From Bacteroidota bacterium (GTDB lineage Bacteria; Bacteroidota; Bacteroidia; NS11-12g; UBA955): a stretch of DNA of 36,500 nucleotides. Positions 16,576 to 23,426 of this stretch are shown here, piece by piece. The notes below the pieces were generated by a model. The model was not told the origin of the DNA. It did not search any database and saw nothing but the letters and a program-made list of their open reading frames with translations. Numbering within the stretch: position 1 is the stretch's first letter; every line of letters begins with the position of its first letter. Both the position numbers and the translations under genes were made by a program. The stretch spans positions 1 through 36,500 of the forward strand of contig JAIXYV010000070.1 in assembly GCA_027490055.1 (NCBI GenBank), written 5' to 3'.

Positions 16576-17075
16576 AATATTTTTAAATGCAGAGAAAACC
16601 CTGAGAACCACCTTCAGGCGGTTTTTTATTTCCCCACACCCACCCTCAACCTCACCCTCAAACTCATCCTCACCCTTTTAACCGCGGACCGCAGGTCCGA
16701 TGGTTAAAACTCTTCACCCTCACACTCACCCTCTCATTCCAATCATGTAGCGTGCGACCGAAGGAAGCTCTGCTACATGACTCTTTAAACCGAGGATCGC
16801 AGGTCCGACGGTTTAACCCCCTAAGAGCAAAGCTCTTAACGGGGCAGGCTGTGAACCGCAACTCCGACGCTTATAATTGGTGATCATGTTGGTGAGTTAT
16901 CGGTATGGCAGATGTTACGATGATTGTTTGCGTTGTGTTTTGTTCCCGGCGCCGCTGGCACCAGGTTAACCAGAATTTAGTTTCTTAAACAATCAATGTT
17001 AGTCCAGCGTCGCTGACGCATCAAAGTTTTTGGTCTGGAGCAGCAACCCCTATATCCTATATCCTCCCAATCCCC
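16576..17075. repeat. Repeat-rich intergenic region after tRNA-Arg
   Basis: No supported gene. It holds a module GGCGGTTTTTTATTTCCCCA (from 16617) and a G-free CTCACCCT-type tract (16624-16680 and again 16714-16740). It has palindromic GGACCGCAGGTCCGA (16686-16700) and variants at 16794 and 16853, a unit GTAGCGTG...CGAAG...CTCTGCTAC (16747-16776), and AGAGCAAAGCTCTTAACGGG (from 16824). Most of these recur after tRNA-Val. An open frame on the minus strand (16670-16861) is made of these repeats and is not believed. Confidence 0.75.
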
Positions 17076-17083
17076 TATTTTTG
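17076..17083 (+). promoter_or_regulatory. -7 promoter element TATTTTTG
   Basis: An exact TAnnTTTG nine bases before the ATG at 17093, so the leader would be very short. This favours 17093 over the upstream in-frame TTG at 17030. Confidence 0.45.
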
Positions 17084-17092
17084 TTATACTGT

Positions 17093-17644
17093 ATGACTGC
17101 TTTATCCTCTAAAGAACATTCTGAATTGTTGATGTTGCTGGAAACGCGTTTTTATCGCCATCAACAGCGACATGCCAATATTACCTGGCAGCAGGTATTT
17201 GATCGTTTAAAGGCGCATCCTGAAAAAATCAAAACCTTACAAGCAATGGAAGCCACGGGCGGAGAACCGGATTTAGTGGCGGTTGAAAATGATGGTGCTC
17301 TGGTGTTCTTTGACTGCTCGCCCGAGAGTCCGAAACAACGACGAAGTATCTGCTACGACCAAAAAGCTTTGGACGCTCGTAAAGAGAATAAGCCTGCCGA
17401 TAGTGCCTTGAATATGGCCAAAAATATTGGTATTGAGATACTCAACGAAGAGCAGTATCGATATCTTCAATCGCTGGGTGAGTTTGATCTTAAAACCTCC
17501 AGCTGGATTGAAACACCAGATAATATTCGTCAGCTGGGAGGCGCCTTATTCGGCGACAGAAGGTATAATACCGTCTTTTTTTACCACAATGGAGCTGAAT
17601 CGTATTATGCTGCCAGAGGTTTCAGAGGAAGTCTGAAAATTTAA
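17093..17644 (+). CDS. DUF4256 family protein
   Basis: About 183 residues from the ATG at 17093. The sequence matches the DUF4256 family strongly: [67 protein letters not shown] and [16 protein letters not shown]. Family members have the same length. It is a soluble cytoplasmic protein. The biochemical function of the family is not established as far as I know; the dense conserved charged residues suggest an enzyme or binding fold. The upstream extension to 17030 adds 21 residues without family support and runs through a promoter element. The ArsR operon follows immediately. Confidence 0.85.
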   Translation: MTALSSKEHSELLMLLETRFYRHQQRHANITWQQVFDRLKAHPEKIKTLQAMEATGGEPDLVAVENDGALVFFDCSPESPKQRRSICYDQKALDARKENKPADSALNMAKNIGIEILNEEQYRYLQSLGEFDLKTSSWIETPDNIRQLGGALFGDRRYNTVFFYHNGAESYYAARGFRGSLKI

Positions 17645-17657
17645 TTAAAAAGTTTAT

Positions 17658-17710
17658 TTGCGCAATTAAATGGTTGCGCATATATTTGCAACCAATTAGT
17701 TGCAAATATA
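17658..17710 (+). promoter_or_regulatory. ArsR promoter with two overlapping palindromic operators
   Basis: Promoter TTG (17658-17660), spacer 20, TATATTTG (17681-17688). Palindrome 1 is TGCGCAA-N8-TTGCGCA (17659-17680) and fills the spacer. Palindrome 2 is TATATTTGCAAC-N6-GTTGCAAATATA (17681-17692 and 17699-17710), perfect over 12 bases per arm; it covers the -7 element and ends at the A of the start codon. This arrangement fits autorepression by the ArsR protein encoded next. Confidence 0.75.
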
Positions 17711-18024
17711 TGGAAGCAAGACGAGACGTTTATCAAGCGATTGCCGATCCGACAAGACGAGCGATACTGAGTTTGCTATCATTGCAAGCCATGACACCTA
17801 ATGCTATAGCAGAGAATTTTGATTGTAGCAGACAGGCGGTATCTAAACATATTAAGGTGCTTAGCGACTGTCACTTGTTAAAGCAGAAGCAGAAGGGCCG
17901 AGAAATCTATTATCAGTTTAATCCATCAAAAATGAAAGAGGTAAAGAAGTGGCTGCATCAATTAGAGCAGTTATGGGAGAGTAGATTTGAGCAACTGGAT
18001 GAGGTATTAAAACATCAAAAATAA
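17710..18024 (+). CDS. ArsR-family transcriptional repressor (SRPBCC-linked type)
   Basis: A 104-residue winged-helix protein from the ATG at 17710. It opens with [17 protein letters not shown], typical of ArsR/SmtB proteins. The helix-turn-helix lies about 29-53 ([20 protein letters not shown]), followed by the wing with [10 protein letters not shown]. No Cys-x-Cys metal site is present, so it is not an arsenic or zinc sensor of the classic kind. This ArsR subgroup usually sits before SRPBCC/AHSA1 genes, as here, with a gap of five bases to the next gene. Two palindromes over the promoter suggest it represses its own operon. The inducer is unknown. Confidence 0.88.
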   Translation: MEARRDVYQAIADPTRRAILSLLSLQAMTPNAIAENFDCSRQAVSKHIKVLSDCHLLKQKQKGREIYYQFNPSKMKEVKKWLHQLEQLWESRFEQLDEVLKHQK

Positions 18025-18029
18025 TTTAT

Positions 18030-18524
18030 ATGAGACAATCTATTTTTAACAAAGACATTGAGAATCATCGAATGATGATCACACGCGAGTTTAATGCCCC
18101 AATTGGTCAGGTATGGCGCGCATGGACAGATCCGAGCATTATCGATCTGTGGTGGGCTCCTAAACCCTGGAAAGCCGAAACTAAGGCGCACAACTTTACT
18201 GTTGGGGGCGAGTGGTTGTACTGCATGAACGGTCCTGAAGGCGAAAAGCACTGGGCAAAAGCAACATTTCATAAAGTAGAAGCGCCTGTTTTGTATGAAG
18301 GAACTGATGCTTTTTGCGATGAAGAGGGCATAGTTAATCCGGAGATACCATCGATGTATTGGAAAGTGCAGTTTGAAGACAAAGGCGTTAGCACTGTGGT
18401 AAATATAGAGATTACATTTGACTCAGCGGAGTCTTTAGAAACAATCGTCTCCATGGGCTTCCAGGAAGGCTTCACGATGGCGCATGGCAACCTCGACGAA
18501 TTAATAGAAAAAAACGCTATTTAG
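18030..18524 (+). CDS. SRPBCC/AHSA1 (START-like) domain protein
   Basis: A 164-residue single-domain protein. ITREFNAPIGQVWRAWTDP, LWWAPKPW, FTVGGEWLYCMNGPEG and GFQEGFTMAHGNLDELI are hallmark positions of the AHSA1-like SRPBCC family, which forms a deep hydrophobic ligand pocket. It starts five bases after the arsR stop, so it is in the same operon. The ligand and function are unknown; members are often annotated as activator of Hsp90 ATPase homologues, but that activity is not implied in bacteria. The promoter of tRNA-Val begins just after its stop codon. Confidence 0.88.
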   Translation: MRQSIFNKDIENHRMMITREFNAPIGQVWRAWTDPSIIDLWWAPKPWKAETKAHNFTVGGEWLYCMNGPEGEKHWAKATFHKVEAPVLYEGTDAFCDEEGIVNPEIPSMYWKVQFEDKGVSTVVNIEITFDSAESLETIVSMGFQEGFTMAHGNLDELIEKNAI

Positions 18525-18528
18525 TATT

Positions 18529-18557
18529 TTGCAAACTGCCCTCTGAGCGTATATTTG
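18529..18557 (+). promoter_or_regulatory. tRNA-Val promoter TTG-N18-TATATTTG
   Basis: TTG at 18529-18531 and an exact TAnnTTTG at 18550-18557, spacer 18, 22 bases before the mature tRNA. Confidence 0.65.
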
Positions 18558-18579
18558 CAGTCCTGTAAACAATTAACAG

Positions 18580-18654
18580 GGGCAATTAGCTCAGTTGGTT
18601 CAGAGCACTACCTCGACAAGGTAGGGGTCACTGGTTCGAGCCCAGTATTGCCCA
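18580..18654 (+). tRNA. tRNA-Val (anticodon GAC)
   Basis: A 75-base cloverleaf. Acceptor GGGCAAT pairs with ATTGCCC, discriminator A. The D-arm is AGCTCAGTTGGTTCAGAGC. The anticodon stem CTACC/GGTAG encloses loop TCGACAA, giving GAC, which reads Val codons. The T-loop is GGTTCGAGCC. CCA is not encoded. The 131-bp repeat starts in its acceptor end, as for tRNA-Arg. Confidence 0.95.
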
Positions 18655-18782
18655 CCCTGTAGCAGAGAAAACCCTGAAAACAACATTCAGGGTTTTTTTA
18701 TGCAATTCGGTCAGGGTTTTCACGCTACAGGGTGAGACCCGTAGCGTGATGTAACGAAGTGGAATCTCTGCTACGGGGACAC
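18652..18782 (+). repeat. 131-bp tRNA-linked repeat, copy 2
   Basis: 130 of 131 bases match 16445-16575, offset exactly 2207 bases. It includes the same terminator-like hairpin and internal inverted repeats. Both copies begin at the end of a tRNA and in the same orientation. Confidence 0.9.
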
Positions 18783-19066
18783 CTTCAAATCACTTTTGAA
18801 AACATTTTCACCAAGTTCGACATTTCGCTAATTGCCTCCACCAAATAAAAATACCGCCGCAAGGCGGTTTTTTATTTCCCCACACTCAAACTCACCCTCA
18901 TCCTCAAACTCAACCTCACCCTTTTTACCCCCGTAGAGCAAAGCTCTTAACGGGGCAGGCTGTGGACCGCAGGTCCGACGGCTATAATGTAATTATGAAG
19001 TCTACAGTTCAGCGCTTACAAGATTAAAAGCACTTCAGTGACCCATTCTAGATTATAAAGATGCTT
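18783..19066. repeat. Repeat-rich intergenic region after tRNA-Val
   Basis: No ORF. It repeats, in the same order as after tRNA-Arg, the GGCGGTTTTTTATTTCCCCA module (from 18863), a G-free CTCACCCT tract (about 18880-18932), AGAGCAAAGCTCTTAACGGG (from 18935) and GGACCGCAGGTCCGA (18964-18978). The stretch 18783-18862 is not shared. Confidence 0.75.
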
Positions 19067-19726
19067 CTAAATACTTATCCTGAAATACAAAGCCGCAGGT
19101 ATAAAATACCGTGTTTTGGGATAATTACTCTCTCTGTGAGAACCCATGCTGGGTGTTAAAGGAAATACTTTGTCGTATGAATAACTATGCTGACTGCGGT
19201 ATAAGGGCATTTCCAGTATTACACTAAAAAAGCGGTTGAACTGATACGAACCTCTGAATAGTAAAGAAGCCCCATGTTCGGTTTGTAAACCTCTTTCTGT
19301 TTGATTTTCTAAAGAGGTGTACAGAATATTCATGGTGTCAGACTGCTGAAAGTAATAAGATACACCGCCGTAGCACTGAAACTTTTTATGGTTGTAAAAA
19401 TTATAGGTGTAAGAGAGATTTACCCGTCGGTGCAAGCGGTCTTTGGTTTTCTTAATGCCATTGACATAGGTATTGTCTGATTTGTAATTGCGGACATACC
19501 CTACACCTCCTAAATGTTTTTTAATGCCGTACTGTACCTCGTAATACACACCCGAATAAAAGAGACCGCTTTGCTGAACCGGTTCAGCCTGCTGTAATAT
19601 CGGATTCAATGACACCAGTAGGTGTAAACCAAGTTTTTTCGAGGTGCTGTCATTGGCGCCTTTTGCGCTGTTTGTCAAGAAACAACTCAGTACTAGAATA
19701 AATGCTTTTTGACAATTACTTGGCAA
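19067..19726 (-). CDS. Putative outer-membrane beta-barrel protein
   Basis: A 219-residue protein with an N-terminal signal peptide (MPSNCQKAFILVLSCFLTNS then AKG). The rest alternates polar and aromatic residues with many Tyr and Phe (FYSGVYYEVQYG, VNLSYTYNFYN, CYGGVSYYFQQS, LLFRGSYQF) and ends YFRISI with a terminal hydrophobic pattern. This fits a small outer-membrane beta-barrel. I recognise no specific family. Its start overlaps the end of the cytochrome c peroxidase gene by 11 bases, so the two are cotranscribed and perhaps functionally linked. Its role is unknown. Confidence 0.6.
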   Translation of the reverse strand: MPSNCQKAFILVLSCFLTNSAKGANDSTSKKLGLHLLVSLNPILQQAEPVQQSGLFYSGVYYEVQYGIKKHLGGVGYVRNYKSDNTYVNGIKKTKDRLHRRVNLSYTYNFYNHKKFQCYGGVSYYFQQSDTMNILYTSLENQTERGLQTEHGASLLFRGSYQFNRFFSVILEMPLYRSQHSYSYDKVFPLTPSMGSHRESNYPKTRYFIPAALYFRISI

Positions 19727-20795
19727 ACGGAGAAGAGAATTTTGGGTCTGTTAAACTATTTTCATCTTCCAGAGTTCTTAAAAATGCCAGGATATCATTT
19801 TTCTTTCCTCCGGTATAAGAATCAAAATTGTGAGCAGGAGGTCGGTTCTTTAACTCGTCACTTAAATGCGTATTGTTCTGTACGCCAAATCCGTAATGGT
19901 TAATTACTTCATTTAAAGTTTTAAAACGACCATCGTGCATATATGGTCCGGTTTTAGTAATATTTCTCAGGTCGGGTATACGGTATAAACCATCTTTGCC
20001 CTTGTCTCTGTTCTCTGCTTCTAATCCAATATTAGCAAGTTTTTCGCGCTTAGAACCATCTAAAGAAAAGTCTTCATGCAAGAAATGGCATTTGTCACAT
20101 TCTAATTCAACAAATAACTCCATACCATTCGTTTCAGCTATGTTGAAGTTAGAGAAGCCAGTTGCAATACCTTTGTCAAATTTGCTGTTAACATTCACGA
20201 TAGAAAAAAGAAACTGACCCATGCTTTCACGCATTCTGTCTGTGGTAATTTCCTCGTCGCCATAAGCATCCTTAAACAATTGCTGATAGTACTTCAAATT
20301 GCCTATTTTTTCGGTAATTAAATCTATTTGAGAAAAGCCCATTTCGATATGGTCCTGGATAGGTGCAAACACCATCGATTCTATTTTGCTCTCGCGTGTA
20401 TCCCAGAAATAGCCTGCCTTGCGGTTCATGTACAAATTGCTGATCGGCATAGAATTTCTTTTGGTTGGCAAACCTTCGAATCCGGCACTAAACTGAACGA
20501 CGTCTGAAAAACCTTTCTCTTGTAAGTGGCAAGAGGCGCAGGCCGTAGAGTTGTTAAATGACAAAGCTTTGTCGTAGAAAAGAACACGACCAATTGTCGC
20601 TTTCTTATTGTTAATTATACTGCCATCTTCATATAAAACAGGAATCTTGCCTTGTATAGTGTTTACAGAACTGTAATCAAAAGGCACTGAAGGCAGATTT
20701 AGTTTAATTTCACCAATCGACGGTTGTTCCGGCATCTGACGAGTGCAGCCAATTAAGGCGGCAATTAAAGCTAGAGAGAAAATGAGTTTCTTCAT
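19716..20795 (-). CDS. Di-haem cytochrome c peroxidase (CcpA/MauG family), lipoprotein
   Basis: A 359-residue protein. The N-terminus MKKLIFSLALIAALIGC carries a lipobox with Cys17, so the mature protein is probably lipid-anchored and periplasmic. Two haem c sites are visible: CASCH (86-90) and CDKCH (233-237). The motif RNSMPISNL, the tryptophan in YFWDTRES between the haems and the segment TGPYMHDGRF (a candidate distal Met ligand) fit bacterial di-haem peroxidases, which reduce hydrogen peroxide using cytochrome c, or MauG-like oxidases. Gene order places an outer-membrane-type protein directly downstream with an 11-base overlap. No exact promoter match was found upstream. Confidence 0.9.
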   Translation of the reverse strand: MKKLIFSLALIAALIGCTRQMPEQPSIGEIKLNLPSVPFDYSSVNTIQGKIPVLYEDGSIINNKKATIGRVLFYDKALSFNNSTACASCHLQEKGFSDVVQFSAGFEGLPTKRNSMPISNLYMNRKAGYFWDTRESKIESMVFAPIQDHIEMGFSQIDLITEKIGNLKYYQQLFKDAYGDEEITTDRMRESMGQFLFSIVNVNSKFDKGIATGFSNFNIAETNGMELFVELECDKCHFLHEDFSLDGSKREKLANIGLEAENRDKGKDGLYRIPDLRNITKTGPYMHDGRFKTLNEVINHYGFGVQNNTHLSDELKNRPPAHNFDSYTGGKKNDILAFLRTLEDENSLTDPKFSSPFAK

Positions 20796-21026
20796 AGAGT
20801 TTTTTGTTGAAGGGTTTTAATTATAACAACTAATCGGAGCTGAGCCCCTAATTGTTACAATCTTATATCAAATTTAATTGATTTATTGGAATAATAAAAA
20901 AGAAATGACTTTATTTTTTTGTTAAGTCTGTCTAAAAAGATGTAAGATCCTGAAATAATTACATCTAATCGAACTCATTACATTTGAATTTCTAAAGGTT
21001 TTTTATTATTTTGCAGTTGTTTAAGC

Positions 21027-23231
21027 ATGGGACATATTCCACCACTCATACTCGATTTAGCCTTGATTCTGGTTTCGGCCGCGGTGATTATTCTGGTGTT
21101 TAAAAAACTAAAACAACCAATCGTACTGGGCTACATTATTGCAGGTTTGCTGGTGGGACCGAATTTCAATTTGTTCCCATCTGTTACTGAGGCCGACAAT
21201 ATTCGCATACTTGGTGAGATTGGGGTGATATTTCTATTGTTTAGTCTGGGACTGGAATTTAGTTTTAAGAAATTGCTCAAGGTAGGCGGGGTGGCCGTTA
21301 TGACAGCTGTTACTGGTGTTGTATTTACGATGTTTTGTGGGTATTTGCTAGGTAAACTAATGGGTTTAGACGGATTAAACAGTTTATTCCTCGGTGGTAT
21401 TTTAGCCATTGCCTCAACAACGATTATTATAAGAGCCTTTGATGAACTGGAATTAAAAACTACTAAGTTTGCTCAAATAGTCACGGGTGCTTTGGTAGTT
21501 GAGGATCTGGTAGCCGTTGTTTTAATGGTGCTTCTGTCTTCTGTTGCCGTTAGTGTCTCTTTTCAAGGGACAGAAATGCTTTTGTCAATTGCTAAACTGG
21601 TCTTTTTTCTGGTCCTTTGGTTTGTCATGGGGATATTCTTTTTACCCGGATTTTTCAGAAAAATCAAACCAATGCTCAGTGAAGAATCCCTGCTGATTAT
21701 CGCTTTGGCATTGTGCTTCTTAATGGTTTATCTGGCAACTCTGGTAGGATTTTCAGCAGCACTGGGAGCCTTCGTTATGGGGTCTATATTAGCCGAAACT
21801 ACTAAGGCCGAAAAAATAGAACACCTGATTGCTCCTCTAAAGAATCTTTTTGGCGCTATCTTCTTTGTTTCTGTCGGTATGTTGCTGGATATTCAGATGA
21901 TGGGCAAGTATTACGGTCCCATTATCGCAGCTACTTTAATATTACTGATTGGCAAACCTGTTTTTGCTGCCTGTGGCGCTTTGTTGTCTGGCCAGAATCT
22001 AAAGACTTCGGTTCAAACAGGTATGAGTTTGTCTCAGATTGGCGAGTTCTCTTTCATTATCGCTGGCATGGGTATAAGTCTTAAAGTGACTGAGGCATAC
22101 CTGTATCCAATTGCTGTAGCGGTCTCTGTTATCACCACTTTTACGACGCCGTATATGATGCGTTTGTCTGAGCCGGTATATCTCTGGATTCAAAAAACCT
22201 TGCCACCAAGATTGTTAACAAAGCTCGAGCGCTACAGTGCCGAAGCCGATAAAACCAGAAATGAAAGTGATTTTAAAATTCTTCTGAAACATCAGGTTGT
22301 GAATGTGCTCATTCACTCTGTTATAATTACAACTATCATCATTATTAGCACAACATACATGTATCCGTTGTTGGCTAAATACAGATTTGGAAGATGGGTA
22401 GATGTAACAGTTTCCATGCTTTTACTTTCGCCCTTCTTATGGGCTCTGGCTTTTAGAAGAACGAAGCGCCAGTTATATGCCAGTGTCTGGAGTGATCCCT
22501 CAAAACGCAGTCCGCTCATTGCCCTCATGCTCTCAAGAGTTGTGTTAGCAATTGTGTTTATAGGAATTTTATTCGACCGCCTGTTTTCACCTAAAGTGGC
22601 GCTCATAGGGGTGGTTGTGGCAATTCTGATTCTGATAGTCTTTGCAAGAAAAGTAAAAAGATTCTACGGCCGTATTGAAAAGCGTTTCATTACGAATCTC
22701 AATGAAAGGGAATCGTCTAAACAGCATAAACCTTTATCACCTTGGGATGCGCATATGGTGAGTATGCCTCTGAATGCCCTATCGGTTTTTGTTGGTAAAT
22801 CTCTGGAAGAGGCATTGATCAGAGAACGATTTGGCGTCAACATCGCTAAAATTGTCAGAGGTGATATAACGATTCCTGTGCCTTCGCGAGTAGAACGACT
22901 TTTTCCTAATGATGAACTTCATGTCATAGGAACCGACGAGCAATTAAAAGCTTTTACTCATGCACTCGAAGAGAATCATGCCATTGATATTGATCCTGAA
23001 AAAACTAGAGTAAGTTTATTGAGTATCGTCTTACACAGTGGATCATCGTTTATAGGCAAAAGTATCGCAAATTCTAATATTAGGGTATTAACGCAGGGAC
23101 TGGTAGTAGGGGTTGAAAGGGAAGGGCAAAGGCTCCTCAATCCGGACTCTGATTTTGTGTTTCAGCAAAGCGATACCATCTGGGTGGTTGGCAACGAGCA
23201 GCGGATACGAATACTTGCCCGTCAATCCTGA
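21027..23231 (+). CDS. CPA2-family monovalent cation:proton antiporter with C-terminal RCK_C domains
   Basis: A 734-residue membrane protein. Residues 1-385 form the Na+/H+ exchanger core of about 12 helices, with LGYIIAGLLVGP, IFLLFSLGLEFS, ASTTIIIRAF, TGALVVEDLVAVVL and FSAALGAFVMGSILAET, as in KefB/KefC-like transporters. Residues about 425-550 add four more hydrophobic segments. Two RCK_C (TrkA_C) regulatory domains follow (about 575-655 and 660-734), the second containing SFIGKSIANSNIR and IWVVGNEQRI. The Rossmann-type RCK_N domain of KefB/C is absent. It probably exports K+ or Na+ in exchange for H+. It stands alone with no strong promoter match. Confidence 0.88.
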   Translation: MGHIPPLILDLALILVSAAVIILVFKKLKQPIVLGYIIAGLLVGPNFNLFPSVTEADNIRILGEIGVIFLLFSLGLEFSFKKLLKVGGVAVMTAVTGVVFTMFCGYLLGKLMGLDGLNSLFLGGILAIASTTIIIRAFDELELKTTKFAQIVTGALVVEDLVAVVLMVLLSSVAVSVSFQGTEMLLSIAKLVFFLVLWFVMGIFFLPGFFRKIKPMLSEESLLIIALALCFLMVYLATLVGFSAALGAFVMGSILAETTKAEKIEHLIAPLKNLFGAIFFVSVGMLLDIQMMGKYYGPIIAATLILLIGKPVFAACGALLSGQNLKTSVQTGMSLSQIGEFSFIIAGMGISLKVTEAYLYPIAVAVSVITTFTTPYMMRLSEPVYLWIQKTLPPRLLTKLERYSAEADKTRNESDFKILLKHQVVNVLIHSVIITTIIIISTTYMYPLLAKYRFGRWVDVTVSMLLLSPFLWALAFRRTKRQLYASVWSDPSKRSPLIALMLSRVVLAIVFIGILFDRLFSPKVALIGVVVAILILIVFARKVKRFYGRIEKRFITNLNERESSKQHKPLSPWDAHMVSMPLNALSVFVGKSLEEALIRERFGVNIAKIVRGDITIPVPSRVERLFPNDELHVIGTDEQLKAFTHALEENHAIDIDPEKTRVSLLSIVLHSGSSFIGKSIANSNIRVLTQGLVVGVEREGQRLLNPDSDFVFQQSDTIWVVGNEQRIRILARQS

Positions 23232-23319
23232 TCTTTGTCATTGCGTATAAAATTATCAACTGATAATTAAATCATTACATCTTAAAAGACACTTAAATCT
23301 TAAAACGTTTAATTAGTTC

Positions 23320-23349
23320 TTGTTTTGTTAAAAAATAACTATAATTTTG
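23320..23349 (+). promoter_or_regulatory. Promoter TTG-N19-TAATTTTG
   Basis: TTG at 23320-23322 and an exact TAnnTTTG at 23342-23349, spacer 19, about 77 bases upstream of the ATG at 23427. Confidence 0.65.
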
Positions 23350-23426
23350 TTTGTAGGCGACCTGTTAAAATTAACAAATTAGCCACTTGCCGTTCTCTGA
23401 ATCATCAACACTAAACACCAATAAAC

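Noticed and set aside
16624-16740. CRISPR array
   Set aside because: The repeats are short, irregular and low-complexity, without regular spacers or cas genes.
16670-16861. Minus-strand open frame of 63 codons after tRNA-Arg
   Set aside because: It is made of the palindromic repeat modules, is rich in Arg and Cys, and has no promoter or family; repeats often create such false ORFs.
16445-18782. Integrated element bounded by the two tRNA-linked repeats
   Set aside because: The repeats are direct and next to tRNAs, as att sites could be, but the genes between (DUF4256, ArsR, SRPBCC) include no integrase and the repeats flank different tRNAs.
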